From JAAZNO01 sp964508025 (lineage in GTDB: Bacteria > Chloroflexota > Anaerolineae > B4-G1 > SLSP01): a stretch of DNA of 64,000 bases. Positions 41,200 to 52,321 of the stretch are shown piece after piece. The DNA lies in contig CAZDSF010000007.1 of NCBI GenBank assembly GCA_964508025.1, positions 1 through 64,000 of the forward strand, in the 5' to 3' direction. The notes below the pieces were generated by a model. It saw only the letters and a list, made by a program, of their open reading frames with translations. It was not told the DNA's origin and ran no database searches. Position numbers and translations under genes: made by a program. Every line of letters begins with the position of its first letter. Positions within the stretch are counted from its first letter, which is position 1.

Positions 41200-43272
41200 T
41201 TACTTGATGATCCACTGCTCCGGGCGCGCGATCTTGTGAACGCCCGGCAACCAGCCAGCAACCAACCCATCAGGGAAGTTCCCCAGGCGGCTGCTGGTGG
41301 GCTGATAGCCCATACCGGGCCGCGAGATACCGATGGTCCAGAACCGATCCGCCGACATATCCAGCACTTTCATCATTTCGGCAACCTGCAGCTCGGTGGT
41401 GGGTTGCTCGGTGGCCTTCTGCCAGGCCTCGCGGATCGCCAGCAGATCCGGGGTCATTTCGATGCCGACAGCTTCGGGATCATCGCCTCGGCCGTTGTAC
41501 CAGCCCAGGCCGAACATGCCCCAGAACTCGCCGGGGATGTGCCAGCGGGGATCCAGGATCGCCTCAAGCCCAGCGCCGCCTTCGCCGCCGTGGAAGATGA
41601 ACATGTCAATGTCATTGGTCTTGCGCCGCTCATTCTGTACCTGATCGGAGATCACGTCAAGCTTGACTTCGACGCCGACTGTCTTGAAGTAGCCAACCAT
41701 CAGCTCCGCCGCCTGGAACCAGGCTTTGGCATCGCCGCCGGTGAACTGCGGATCGAGACAGGTCCAGATGATGGAAAGGCGCTTTCCATCGGGGCGCAGC
41801 CGGAAGCCCTGGGCGTCCTTGTTCGGCAGCACTTTGTCGAGGTACTCGTTGGCTTTGGCGACGTTGTACTCGAGGTACTGATTCGCCAGCCGTTCGTGAT
41901 ACAGCGGCGAGTCCTCCAGCGGGGCGACCTGCGCGGGCTTGCCCTGCCCCTTGAAGACGATCTCGATGATCTCGTCGCGGTCAATGGCGTGAGACATGCC
42001 AATGCGGAAATCCTTGTTCTGGAAGATCTCGGCCAGCACCGGATCCTTGGAGGTCTGGTTGAAGTGTACAGAGATGTTATTGCCGCCAGACGCTGCCGAT
42101 ATGACAATGTGAATGGGCTTGCCCGCCGCCACCGCGTCGAAGTACACCTCGCGGTTTTCCTCGCCGGGGTCCTTGATGAAGTCCAGGTCGCCGTTGAGCA
42201 TGGCGAGCGTGCGCGTTTGCGCATCCTGATACGCGGTCACGACCACTTCATCAATGTACGGCAGTTGGTTGCCCTGATCGTCCACCTTCCAGTAGTAAGG
42301 ATTGCGGGTGAAGCGGGCGACGGTGCCGGCGCCAATCGGCTGCACCACGATCCATGGCCCCAGCGAGGGGTATTCGGGTACATCCATGAAGCGATCGGGG
42401 TTGCCCCAGTTATCAGGGCCTTTGGCGAAGAAGAGCTGCACCCAGGTATCGAAGCCCTCTTTCTGGGCGAGTTCATTGGCGTTGGGGTTGTAGGTGAGAT
42501 GGAACTGCGACAGATAGTGCTTGGGGTACTGTGCAAAGAAGCGCCCGCCCCAGGTAGCCAGTTGCATCAAGAGCGTGCCGTAAGGATTGGGGAAGGTGAG
42601 TTTGACGGCGTTATCTCCCACTTTTTCGGCCTTGAAGCCCTCATTCTGGGTTCCGGGTAACCAGTCGCTGCCGCCGCCAGGATTCAAGTCTGGGTTGCGG
42701 AGCACATCATTGATGTAGAACAGAATGTCATCGGCGCCAAAGGGTTCGCCATCGCTCCACTTCATGCCATCGCGGAAGTAGAAGGTGAATTCGCGGGCAT
42801 CCGGGCTAACTTCGATGCGTTCGGCGATGCTCGGCTCGATGTCGCTGTAGTCGGGCTTCCACTGCACCAGATTCTCCCATTGGAAGGTGTACAGGCCGCC
42901 GCCCCAGGTCACGCTCGTGCCGACGATACCCTGGCGCAGCGTGCCGCCGTACTTACCGGCTTCAACTAGCGGGGTCACGACCTGCGGAACTTTGGGCAGG
43001 CGCTCATCCACCGGGGGCAACTGACCGGCCTTGACTTTTTCGGCCAGCATGGGCGCCTCATTGAAAGCGCTGACGGGCGCGGCCGGCTCAGCTGGGGCCT
43101 CAGCTGGCGCCTGGGTGGCGGCGGGGGCGTCGGTGGCTTTGGGCGCCTCTGTGGCTACCGGGGTGGCGACCGGTGTGGCTTGCGGTGCACAAGCCGTCAG
43201 CAGGGTGCTGAGGATCACGACACACGCTAACAGGGTAGATAACCATTTCTTGCGGGTCACTGTGTACAACAT
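41200..43272 (-). CDS. Oligosaccharide/oligopeptide-binding lipoprotein (SBP family 5), system 1
   Basis: The protein has 690 aa. The signal peptide ends in LLTACAPQ (lipobox, Cys near 28), followed by a Pro/Ala/Thr-rich linker to about residue 65. The mature part has the family-5 pattern (YGGTLRQG, DAREFTFYFRDGMKWSDGEPFGADDILFY, GPWIVVQPIGAGTVARFTRNPYY). It is longer than peptide-binding DppA, as are the relatives that bind cello- or manno-oligosaccharides. GGAG precedes the ATG at 43272. LacI lies 100 nt upstream and four transport genes downstream. Confidence 0.93.
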   Translation of the reverse strand: MLYTVTRKKWLSTLLACVVILSTLLTACAPQATPVATPVATEAPKATDAPAATQAPAEAPAEPAAPVSAFNEAPMLAEKVKAGQLPPVDERLPKVPQVVTPLVEAGKYGGTLRQGIVGTSVTWGGGLYTFQWENLVQWKPDYSDIEPSIAERIEVSPDAREFTFYFRDGMKWSDGEPFGADDILFYINDVLRNPDLNPGGGSDWLPGTQNEGFKAEKVGDNAVKLTFPNPYGTLLMQLATWGGRFFAQYPKHYLSQFHLTYNPNANELAQKEGFDTWVQLFFAKGPDNWGNPDRFMDVPEYPSLGPWIVVQPIGAGTVARFTRNPYYWKVDDQGNQLPYIDEVVVTAYQDAQTRTLAMLNGDLDFIKDPGEENREVYFDAVAAGKPIHIVISAASGGNNISVHFNQTSKDPVLAEIFQNKDFRIGMSHAIDRDEIIEIVFKGQGKPAQVAPLEDSPLYHERLANQYLEYNVAKANEYLDKVLPNKDAQGFRLRPDGKRLSIIWTCLDPQFTGGDAKAWFQAAELMVGYFKTVGVEVKLDVISDQVQNERRKTNDIDMFIFHGGEGGAGLEAILDPRWHIPGEFWGMFGLGWYNGRGDDPEAVGIEMTPDLLAIREAWQKATEQPTTELQVAEMMKVLDMSADRFWTIGISRPGMGYQPTSSRLGNFPDGLVAGWLPGVHKIARPEQWIIK

Positions 43273-43372
43273 CGTTTCTCTCCTTACCAAACTAAGCTAA
43301 AAAATGGTGAAAGACAGCTGCGCTCTGGCGCTTGAGGACTCCGGGATGGCTAATTGGGGCAGGTTCTTCTGA

Positions 43373-44410
43373 CTAGCGCACCTCCTCGCTGGACTTCAGA
43401 TAGGTTACAGTTTCACGTACTACCAGTTCCGTTTGCAGCAACATCGTAACTGCGGACATGTTCGGGTTGCGCGCGCGTTCCAACAGTTGCCGCACCCCGA
43501 GCCGTCCCATCAACACTTTGTCTACGTGCATGGTGGTCAGGGCTGGGCTGATTTCGTGAACCAATACCAGATTGTCGAAGCCGATGACCGAAAGGTCTTG
43601 GGGTACGCGTACCCCCAGCTCTCGCGCGGCTTTGAGCACTCCCAGGGCGCTTTCATCATTGCAGGCGAAGATGGCCGTGATGGGGGCGCGTTGGAGCAGC
43701 CGGCAGGTGGCTTCATAGCTTGCCTGGCGATCCAGCGCCGATTCCTCGATGAACGTTTCGCTAATGCCTGCGCGCCGCAGCGCCTCGATATATCCTGCGC
43801 GCCGCGCGCGGATGCTGGGATAGGCGTCTGCGGTGCTGCCGATCAAGCCGATACGCCGATGGCCGTGCTCGAGCAGATAGCGCGTCGCCGTCATGGCGCC
43901 AGAGTAGTTATCCGTCAACACCCGATCGTAGCCTTGCTGGCTCGTCGCGTATCCATCCAGCGTGACTACGGGAATGTTCTGGTGGTGTTTGATGGTATCG
44001 AGTGCGGTTTCGATAAACGTGCCGCAGAGGATCAGGCCATCAATCCGGGCTTCGCTCAGCATGATCGGCCATTGAACGGGGCGGCTCTGCGCGTCCACTT
44101 CGATATTGGAATACATCAGGTGCAGGCCGCGCTCACGGCACTCCGCCTCGACGCCCGATTGTACGTAGGCGTAGAAGTGGTTGACCGGCTCGCGGTCGTC
44201 AACGTCGTGTTTCAGTAGCAGACCTACGACGGCGATGGGGTTTTCTTGCGGCAGACTGAGGGTCTTGAGCGGATAGCCCAATGCAGTTGCGGCTTGCATC
44301 ACGCGGGCGCGGGTCTCTTGCGCTACACCAGGGCGGTTGTTGAGGGCTTGGGAAGCGGTCCCAAGCGAAACTCCGGCTGATTCTGCAACTGCGCGTAACG
44401 TTACTGACAC
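43373..44410 (-). CDS. LacI-family repressor 1
   Basis: The protein has 345 aa and starts with GTG at 44410. The helix-turn-helix is VTLRAVAESAGVSLGTASQALNNRPGVAQETRARV, with LNNRPG at the hinge side; the ligand domain includes IPVVTLDGY, HGHRRIGLIGS, ITAIFACNDESALGVLKA and LSVIGFDN. It is a close paralogue of the regulator at 51052-52089: same length, with differences scattered by eye at about one residue in eight. One cluster of differences (around residues 143-165) may alter ligand preference. It is followed by the system-1 binding protein, which it probably controls. Confidence 0.95.
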   Translation of the reverse strand: MSVTLRAVAESAGVSLGTASQALNNRPGVAQETRARVMQAATALGYPLKTLSLPQENPIAVVGLLLKHDVDDREPVNHFYAYVQSGVEAECRERGLHLMYSNIEVDAQSRPVQWPIMLSEARIDGLILCGTFIETALDTIKHHQNIPVVTLDGYATSQQGYDRVLTDNYSGAMTATRYLLEHGHRRIGLIGSTADAYPSIRARRAGYIEALRRAGISETFIEESALDRQASYEATCRLLQRAPITAIFACNDESALGVLKAARELGVRVPQDLSVIGFDNLVLVHEISPALTTMHVDKVLMGRLGVRQLLERARNPNMSAVTMLLQTELVVRETVTYLKSSEEVR

Positions 44411-44499
44411 TGGCCGCTCCTATACTATCCTGCGGAGACAAACCCAGTTCTGCTAGATTTGTGCTCGCAAGTATCTATGGGTGCTGTGACGATGAACCG

Positions 44500-44575
44500 C
44501 TGAACAGATGTTCAGTGAAAAACTGAACAATGCGCTCGTTTATCCCGAAATTTCACTGAACATTTTCATTTTATA
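44500..44575 (-). promoter_or_regulatory. LacI-1 promoter region with TGAACA operator elements
   Basis: The palindrome CTGAACAGATGTTCAG lies at 44500-44515. Further TGAACA copies are at 44524 and 44557, the last just downstream of a minus-strand -10 (TATAAA, 44570-44575). The block 44540-44633 is homologous to 52145-52238 upstream of the second LacI gene. It is the main content of the 324-nt gap 44411-44734. Autoregulation is inferred. Confidence 0.55.
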
Positions 44576-44606
44576 TCAAAACGCCTCTGGATGCGTGCAT
44601 ACTTGA

Positions 44607-44633
44607 TGCAAACATAGTGCAATGCTGATGCAA
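44607..44633. repeat. Three TGCAA iterons at 11-bp spacing upstream of LacI-1
   Basis: TGCAA starts at 44607, 44618 and 44629, exactly 11 bp apart. The same triple with the same spacing is found at 52212, 52223 and 52234. Confidence 0.65.
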
Positions 44634-44669
44634 GGAATGTCTTTGTTGCGGGTGCGGGATCGAACGAAA

Positions 44670-44709
44670 AGCCCGCCTTTTTTCCTGATGCCGGGGAAGA
44701 AGGCGGGCT
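44670..44709 (-). terminator. Intrinsic terminator of transporter operon 2
   Basis: On the minus strand AGCCCGCCTT (44709-44700) pairs with AAGGCGGGCT (44679-44670), followed by TTTTCGTTC. It lies 26 nt after the stop of the last ATPase gene. Confidence 0.7.
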
Positions 44710-44734
44710 GGAGCGCAGCTGTTCGGGGGACGCC

Positions 44735-45544
44735 TTACACAGTCGAGAGATCCCACTCCTCGTAGATCTTGGGTACGTCATTGATGAGGCGGCGGGTATA
44801 GGCCTCTCTGGGATTCAGAATCACATCATCAGCCGAGCCATGTTCGACAATCTTTCCGCGTTCCATGATATAGACGCTGTCAGAGACATAGTAAGCCAGG
44901 CCAATATCATGGGTGATAAAAATGAGCGTCATCCCAATTTCATTGCGCAATTGCATCAACATATCCAGGATGGTCGCGCGCGAACAGGCGTCAATCATCG
45001 AGGTGGGTTCATCGGCTAACAGAATTTTGGGCATCAGCAAGAAGATCCGCGCAATCATCAGGCGCTGCATCTGCCCCCCGGAGAGTTCAAAGGGATACTT
45101 GTTGGTCAACTCATCGAATTTCAGATTGACAAAACCACACGCCTCGGTCATCATCTCGACTTTTCTTGCGTATGGCAGCCGGCGCCCTCCGCGCATGTGA
45201 ATACAATCCAGCAGCACCGCATCAATCTTGTTGAAGATATTGTATGAGGAGAACGGGTCCTGGAAGATCGCCTGAATGTTTTTCCAGTATTCCTTCTTCT
45301 TGCGCTGTGTGCTGATATCGCGCTTCTGTCCCTGGAAGTAAATCTCTCCCTCCGTGGGGTTGAGCAATCCCAACAGCATTTTGGCTAATGTGGTCTTGCC
45401 GCTGCCTGATTCGCCCACGATAGAGACAATTTCGCCCTCGTAGAAACTGAAATTCACATGATCCACGGCTACGGTTCTTTGACGCCCAAAACCAAAGACT
45501 TTGGTCAGGTCCTTTCCGCTCAGGCACACTTCTTTTTTAGCCAT
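44735..45544 (-). CDS. Opp/Dpp-type ABC transporter ATP-binding protein (F subunit), system 2
   Basis: The protein has 269 aa. GESGSGKTTLAKML, AIFQDPFSSYNIFNKID, LSGGQMQRLMIARI and ILLADEPTSMIDA give a complete cassette. It lacks the C-terminal Cys-rich extension of system 1 OppF, hence the shorter length. It overlaps the D subunit gene by 8 nt. It is the final gene of system 2, just before a good terminator. Confidence 0.94.
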   Translation of the reverse strand: MAKKEVCLSGKDLTKVFGFGRQRTVAVDHVNFSFYEGEIVSIVGESGSGKTTLAKMLLGLLNPTEGEIYFQGQKRDISTQRKKKEYWKNIQAIFQDPFSSYNIFNKIDAVLLDCIHMRGGRRLPYARKVEMMTEACGFVNLKFDELTNKYPFELSGGQMQRLMIARIFLLMPKILLADEPTSMIDACSRATILDMLMQLRNEIGMTLIFITHDIGLAYYVSDSVYIMERGKIVEHGSADDVILNPREAYTRRLINDVPKIYEEWDLSTV

Positions 45545-46550
45545 TTCGATACGCCTCTCTCAGTTCTGCTTCCGAAAAAATGCAGCGGTAAGCGCGCCCG
45601 TTTTCGAGTTTCTGGAACCCCACAGATGTCACCCGGCATGTCGGCTGCACGTATTTGCAGCGTTCGGCAAACCGGCAGCCAGAGGGTGGATTCTTGAGAT
45701 TGGGGGGCGCGCCAGGAATCGCCGTCAGTTTTACATTCCGCAGCCCTTCTTCTGGCACGATGATCGAACCCATCAGCCCTTTGGCATACGGATGGAGCGG
45801 ATCGAACACCACTTCCTGCGCGCTGCCTTTTTCCACGATCTGCCCGGCGTACATGACCATGATGTCGTTCGTGACATTATACAGCAACGGCAACTCGTGG
45901 GTGATGAAGATCAATGAGCCGACCAGCCCATCTTCCATCAGCCCCATCAGCATCTTGATGACCATCTTCTGTGAGGTGACATCGAGCGCCGAGGAAGGCT
46001 CATCGGCAATGAGCACTTTGGGAGAGAGCAGCACCGAGATAGCAATCACTGTGCGTTGTTTCATGCCGCCGGAGAGTTCCACGGGGTATTTGTGGAGCAC
46101 GCTTTCCGGCAGCCCCACGGTCTCGAACAAAGCTCTGGCGCGTTGATAGATCTCTCTTTTGCTGGCGCCCAGATCGTGGACTTTGATCACATCTTCGATG
46201 AAGTGGATGACCTTTTGGGTGGGATTGAGCGCATTCATCGCAGCCTGGGGAATGTAGGCGATCTCTCGTCCCAGAATCAACCGGCGCACGTCATCGGGGT
46301 CCATGCCGGAGATATTGCGCCCATCAATGATGATCTCGCCGCTCATGTAGTGCAGAGGCGGGAAGTAATAGCCCATGAGACTGAGCGCCAGGGTGGATTT
46401 GCCGCAGCCGGATTCGCCTGCTATGCCCAACGCTTTCCCTTCTTCGACCTGTAGTGAAACGTGATCCACCGCGTAGACATCTTCCCGAAAACGGGTGACA
46501 TATTTCGTGGTCAGTTCCCTAACGTCTAGCAGTACTCTTCCCATGTTCAT
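45537..46550 (-). CDS. Opp/Dpp-type ABC transporter ATP-binding protein (D subunit), system 2
   Basis: The protein has 337 aa. GESGCGKSTLALSLMGYYFPP, YIPQAAMNALNPTQKV, LSGGMKQRTVIAISVLL and VLIADEPSSALD are visible, with the C-terminal Cys pattern GCRFAERCKYVQPTC. The start at 46550 overlaps the permease stop by one base (TGATG). A second Met lies two codons on, at 46544. Confidence 0.94.
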   Translation of the reverse strand: MNMGRVLLDVRELTTKYVTRFREDVYAVDHVSLQVEEGKALGIAGESGCGKSTLALSLMGYYFPPLHYMSGEIIIDGRNISGMDPDDVRRLILGREIAYIPQAAMNALNPTQKVIHFIEDVIKVHDLGASKREIYQRARALFETVGLPESVLHKYPVELSGGMKQRTVIAISVLLSPKVLIADEPSSALDVTSQKMVIKMLMGLMEDGLVGSLIFITHELPLLYNVTNDIMVMYAGQIVEKGSAQEVVFDPLHPYAKGLMGSIIVPEEGLRNVKLTAIPGAPPNLKNPPSGCRFAERCKYVQPTCRVTSVGFQKLENGRAYRCIFSEAELREAYRNG

Positions 46551-47800
46551 CAGTCCCTTAGTGCCGGATTGAATACCTGGTCGAGACCGGTATTCATCAA
46601 ATTCATGGAGAATGTAATGAGCGCAATCGTGATGAGCACCGGCAGATAAGCCCACCATTTTCCCAGGATGTGCGCCTGGTAGATCATCGCCCAGTTCATC
46701 ATCAGGCCCAGCGTGGGCACCTCCGTAGTTCGGGGGCCTAGACCCAGGATGGATAGCCCGGCTTCTGCCAGGATCCCGGAGGAGATCTGTAGAATCATCG
46801 CCATCACCACATACGAGGCGATGTAGGGCAGAATGTCGTTGAGGATGATGTGCACGATGGAATGCCCGGAGAGTTTCGAGAGGTTGACGTGGTCGCGGTG
46901 GCGCAGGGAAACCACTTGCGCGCGCACTGCGCGGGTGGTCCAGACCCAAGAGGTGAAGCCGATCACGACTGCCACCGTGACGGCGCCGCGTTTTTCCTGA
47001 CCGATGCTGAAGGAGATCAGAATCAGCAGCACGAAACCGGGGATGACCGTAAAGAGGTTGGTGATGAACATGATGATGTCATCCACCACGCCCCCGATAT
47101 AGCCGGCCAATAATCCCAGCGTCAGCCCGATCAGGGTGGCAATGATGCCGGCGACGAAACCGATTTGCAGCGAGACGCGGGTGGCGGTGACCAGCTGCGT
47201 CAGCACATCCCTGCCGAAGTTATCGGTGCCCAGCGGCAGTACGCGCACATTTGCCACCTGCCGGATGTTCACATAATCCGAGGGGGCGATGACGCCGCGC
47301 TCTTCGAGCTCGCCTGTCTCCGCATTCCTCTCGGCAATACTGATATCCCCGGTTGATAGAAGTCCTCGCAGGGAGGTGTTCAAGCGCACGAAGTAATTGT
47401 GGCGCGCATTGGTCATACCGGGAATTCTGCGGGTGGAAGTGTAGTGCGTTATCCACAGTCCCAGGAGTTCCGCCGTGTCCTCAATTTCGATCTCATCTTC
47501 GGGGATACCAACAGCCACCAGCCATTCCTGCATTGCCAGGCGGTCGGCGGGGTTCAGCCTGTTGGCGACCCGTTTGGCGGCAGCATTCTCCAGTCTGAGA
47601 ACGTATTTAGGCGCATCAATGGTGTCGTAGGTGTTCACATAGATCCCCGGCGGGAAAAACGTTCCCTGACCGATGATCGCCAAAGGGTCATCAGTAACAA
47701 TCAGCGGATAGATGAACACAATCAGTAAAATCGCCATGAAAATGGCAAAACCGATCACGAACTTGCCGGAGCGAAAGACTTGTCGAATTGTATGTTTCAT
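46550..47800 (-). CDS. Opp/Dpp-type ABC transporter permease (C subunit), system 2, with a large extracytoplasmic insert
   Basis: The protein has 416 aa. Helix 1 is at about 14-34. A long soluble insert follows (about 35-190, with VLRLENAAAKRVANRLNPADRLAMQEWL), then the five-helix core with GTDNFGRDVLTQL and the EAA loop VRAQVVSLRHRDHVNLSKLSG. Typical DppC is about 300 aa, so the insert adds more than 100 residues and may touch the binding protein or substrate. It lies 26 nt downstream of the B subunit. Confidence 0.92.
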   Translation of the reverse strand: MKHTIRQVFRSGKFVIGFAIFMAILLIVFIYPLIVTDDPLAIIGQGTFFPPGIYVNTYDTIDAPKYVLRLENAAAKRVANRLNPADRLAMQEWLVAVGIPEDEIEIEDTAELLGLWITHYTSTRRIPGMTNARHNYFVRLNTSLRGLLSTGDISIAERNAETGELEERGVIAPSDYVNIRQVANVRVLPLGTDNFGRDVLTQLVTATRVSLQIGFVAGIIATLIGLTLGLLAGYIGGVVDDIIMFITNLFTVIPGFVLLILISFSIGQEKRGAVTVAVVIGFTSWVWTTRAVRAQVVSLRHRDHVNLSKLSGHSIVHIILNDILPYIASYVVMAMILQISSGILAEAGLSILGLGPRTTEVPTLGLMMNWAMIYQAHILGKWWAYLPVLITIALITFSMNLMNTGLDQVFNPALRD

Positions 47801-47826
47801 ACCCGCATCTTCCCTTACTTACCCGG

Positions 47827-48831
47827 CTAATCTGCCTGCGCGGCTTTGATGCGCGGGTCAATGATGCCGTAGAGGATTTCGATGATGAAGTTTGCGCTCA
47901 GCACCATGACCGTGATGATCAATGTGGAAGCCGAAATCAGGGGATAATCTTGCCCCATAACGCCGGTCAGAAGCGTATAGCCCAGCCCTGGATAACTGAA
48001 AATGATCTCCGCTACCAGAGCGCCGCCGACCATCGTGCCGATGGACAATGCCAGGCCGGTGATTTGGGGCAACATGGCATTGCGGAACACATAGCCGATG
48101 ATTTTGCGATCCTTGATGCCCATGAACCGGGCAAACTTCACGTAATCCGCATTCAGCTCGTAGATCGCCATCGAGCGCATTCCAATCGCTTGACCGCCGA
48201 TGGCGATCAAGACAATAGACCAGAATGGCAGCTGATAATGTAGGATCACGGAGCGGAAGAATCTCCAGCTCAGGCTGGGAATCAAATCGAAGCCGTAGCC
48301 TCCAGACGTGGGGAACCATTCTAATGTCACCCCAAAAATGACCAGCATGATGATTGCCATACCAAAGGCCGGGAAGTTGCTCACAAAAATGCTGATGGGC
48401 ATGAGCACTTTGTCGAAGCCGCCCTTGAGGTAAGCCGCCAACGCGCCCAGCGTGTTTCCAATGAGCCACCCGACAATGATCGCGGGGAATTGCAGCCCTA
48501 TCGTCCACAGAATTGAACCCCTGAGTACGCTGGCTACTGTTCTGGGATACTGGCTAAACGAGAACCCGAAGTCGCCCTGTACCACATTTCTCATGTAGAT
48601 GAAAAACTGCTCATACATGGGCTTGTTGGTGCCAAACAGGTCCGCGTATTGCTGGTAAATCGCTTGCACTCCGGTGGCATCGCTCATGCCTTGCGCCAAC
48701 CGGGCCACAATCGCTGCTACGGGATCTCCGGGCATCAAGCGGGGTAGGATGAAATTCAGGATGAAGGCAAACACAAAGGTGATCAGGAACCAGCCCAGCT
48801 TGTTGAGGAAATACCTTCGGTATCCTTTCAA
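47827..48831 (-). CDS. Opp/Dpp-type ABC transporter permease (B subunit), system 2
   Basis: The protein has 334 aa and six helices. YFLNKLGWFLITFVFAFILNFILPRLMPGDP is the usual start, SMAIYELNADYVKFARFMGIKD the EAA-type loop, and IDPRIKAAQAD the end. It is only distantly similar to the B subunit of system 1, although their LacI regulators are nearly the same. GGGAGG lies shortly before the ATG. Confidence 0.94.
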   Translation of the reverse strand: MKGYRRYFLNKLGWFLITFVFAFILNFILPRLMPGDPVAAIVARLAQGMSDATGVQAIYQQYADLFGTNKPMYEQFFIYMRNVVQGDFGFSFSQYPRTVASVLRGSILWTIGLQFPAIIVGWLIGNTLGALAAYLKGGFDKVLMPISIFVSNFPAFGMAIIMLVIFGVTLEWFPTSGGYGFDLIPSLSWRFFRSVILHYQLPFWSIVLIAIGGQAIGMRSMAIYELNADYVKFARFMGIKDRKIIGYVFRNAMLPQITGLALSIGTMVGGALVAEIIFSYPGLGYTLLTGVMGQDYPLISASTLIITVMVLSANFIIEILYGIIDPRIKAAQAD

Positions 48832-48870
48832 CGCAGCACCTCCCTCTGATGAAAGTTATCTTTGAAAATG

Positions 48871-48907
48871 ATTTTTGTGTGCGGGCGAAAAGCCCGCACA
48901 CAAAAAT
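48871..48907 (-). promoter_or_regulatory. Intercistronic hairpin between binding-protein and permease genes, system 2
   Basis: ATTTTTGTGTGCGGGC (48871-48886) pairs perfectly with GCCCGCACACAAAAAT (48892-48907) over a 5-nt loop. It has the same place and probable role as the hairpin at 41149-41182, though the sequences differ. Confidence 0.75.
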
Positions 48908-49003
48908 CGCTCTTTGGATTCGGGTTCCAGGACGCCGATGGTCTGTTGGTGGGCGGATGGGAGATTCTCATGTCACATCCGGCGTCCTGAAATCGAACTC
49001 GTG

Positions 49004-50902
<1,899 letters not shown>

Positions 50903-51051
50903 TTCAGATAGCTCCTTCCTAATTGATTGTGTTAACAAACGTCATAGCTTTGAATTTTCGTGTAACAACATCACTCCATTGATGCGATAGCGGCCTCCTT
51001 TCTTAACATGCGAGCGCACCTGGGTGAAAGCTCGCCAAAAGATGCCTCTGC

Positions 51052-52089
51052 CTACAACCTCGGCTCTGGAAGCTTGAACCGGGCTACGGATTCCCGTATC
51101 ACCAGTTCCGTTTGCAGCAGCATCGTGACTGCGGGCATGTTGGGGTTGCGTGCACGCTCTAACAACTGCCGCACGCCCAGACGCCCCATCAACACTTTGT
51201 CTACGTGCATCGTAGTCAGGGCCGGGCTGATCTCGTGAATCAACACAAGATTGTCGAAGCCAATGACCGAAAGATCTTCGGGCACGCGCAACTGCAGATC
51301 CCGCGCCGCCTTGAGCACGCCGAGCGCGGTCTCATCATTACAGGCGAAGATGGCGGTGATGGGCGCGCGCTGGAGCAGCCGCTGGGTGGCTTTATAGCCC
51401 GCCTGACGATCCAGCGCCGATTCCTCGATGAAGGTCTCGGTGATACCCGCGCGGCGCAGCGCTTCGACATATCCCGCGCGGCGTTCGCGGATACTAGGAT
51501 AGGCATCTGCCGTGCTGCCGATTAAGCCAATGCGCTGATGTCCGTGCTCAAGCAGATAGCGCGTCGCGGTCAAAGCCCCGGAGAAGTTGTCCGTCAGCAC
51601 CCGATCACAGGTTTGGTTGCCTGCCGTGTACCCATCGAGCATGACGATGGGAATGTTGCGCTGCCGTCTGATGGTGTCTAGCGCCGTTTCGATGAATGTG
51701 CCGCAGAGGATCAGCCCATCAATGCGAGCCTCGCTCAGCATGATCGGCCAGTGAACAGGGCGGCTCTGCGTGTCTACTTCGATATTGGAGTACATCAGAT
51801 GCAGACCGCGCTCGCGGCATTCGGCTTCGACGCCCGATTGCACGTAGGCATAGAAGTGATTGACCGGCTCGCGATCGTCAACGTCGTGCTTCAGCAGTAA
51901 GCCCACCACCGAAATCGGGTTATCTAGCGGCAGGCTGAGGGTCTTGAGCGGGTAGCCCAACGCAGTTGCCGCTTGTATCACGCGCGCGCGGGTCTCTTGG
52001 GCCACGCCAGGGCGATTGTTGAGCGCTTGGGAAGCGGTCCCAAGCGAGACTCCGGCTGATTCTGCAACTTCGCGTAACGTTACTGCCAC
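51052..52089 (-). CDS. LacI-family repressor 2 (paralogue of repressor 1)
   Basis: The protein has 345 aa when started at the GTG at 52089, which aligns exactly with the GTG start of repressor 1; a longer ATG frame to 52140 would cross the operator. The helix-turn-helix (VTLREVAESAGVSLGTASQALNNRPGV) is the same as in repressor 1 but for one residue, so both should bind the same operator. Differences gather around residues 141-165 (RRQRNIPIVMLDGYTAGNQTCDR), a likely ligand-side region. It is followed by the system-2 binding protein and lies divergent from the NB-ARC regulator. Confidence 0.95.
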   Translation of the reverse strand: MAVTLREVAESAGVSLGTASQALNNRPGVAQETRARVIQAATALGYPLKTLSLPLDNPISVVGLLLKHDVDDREPVNHFYAYVQSGVEAECRERGLHLMYSNIEVDTQSRPVHWPIMLSEARIDGLILCGTFIETALDTIRRQRNIPIVMLDGYTAGNQTCDRVLTDNFSGALTATRYLLEHGHQRIGLIGSTADAYPSIRERRAGYVEALRRAGITETFIEESALDRQAGYKATQRLLQRAPITAIFACNDETALGVLKAARDLQLRVPEDLSVIGFDNLVLIHEISPALTTMHVDKVLMGRLGVRQLLERARNPNMPAVTMLLQTELVIRESVARFKLPEPRL

Positions 52090-52127
52090 TGACTGCTCCT
52101 GATGTGTCCTGCGGGGGCGAATTGAAT

Positions 52128-52180
52128 GTGAACAGTTCACTTATTTTATTCGAAAGTTTAGTGAACAGTTTCATTCTATA
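52128..52180 (-). promoter_or_regulatory. LacI-2 promoter with two TGAACA-type operators
   Basis: A perfect palindrome GTGAACAGTTCAC (52128-52140) and AGTGAACAGTTTCA (52160-52173) lie just downstream of a minus-strand extended -10 (TGG-TATAGA, 52175-52180). This is where a repressor would block its own transcription. Confidence 0.6.
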
Positions 52181-52210
52181 CCAAGGCTTCTCGACGTGAG
52201 TGCAGATATA

Positions 52211-52238
52211 GTGCAATTATAGTGCAAGTATGGTGCAA
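52211..52238. repeat. Three GTGCAA iterons at 11-bp spacing between divergent regulators
   Basis: GTGCAA at 52211, 52222 and 52233, one helical turn apart, lies between LacI-2 and the NB-ARC regulator. The same spacing and core are found upstream of LacI-1. Confidence 0.65.
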
Positions 52239-52257
52239 TGTGGACGCAGAGAGCGGC

Positions 52258-52286
52258 TGGTCATTTCTGCATATCCTGGATATAAT
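52258..52286 (+). promoter_or_regulatory. Sigma70-type promoter for the NB-ARC regulator
   Basis: TATAAT (52281-52286) with a 17-nt spacer and a weak -35 (TGGTCA, 52258-52263). The start codon is 36 nt downstream. Confidence 0.5.
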
Positions 52287-52321
52287 AAGGATATGGCTGC
52301 AAGTCACTTTCCAGAGGGGTA

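Noticed and set aside
51052..52140. Longer LacI-2 starting with ATG at 52140
   Set aside because: The extra 17 residues translate the operator; the GTG at 52089 aligns exactly with the paralogue's GTG start.
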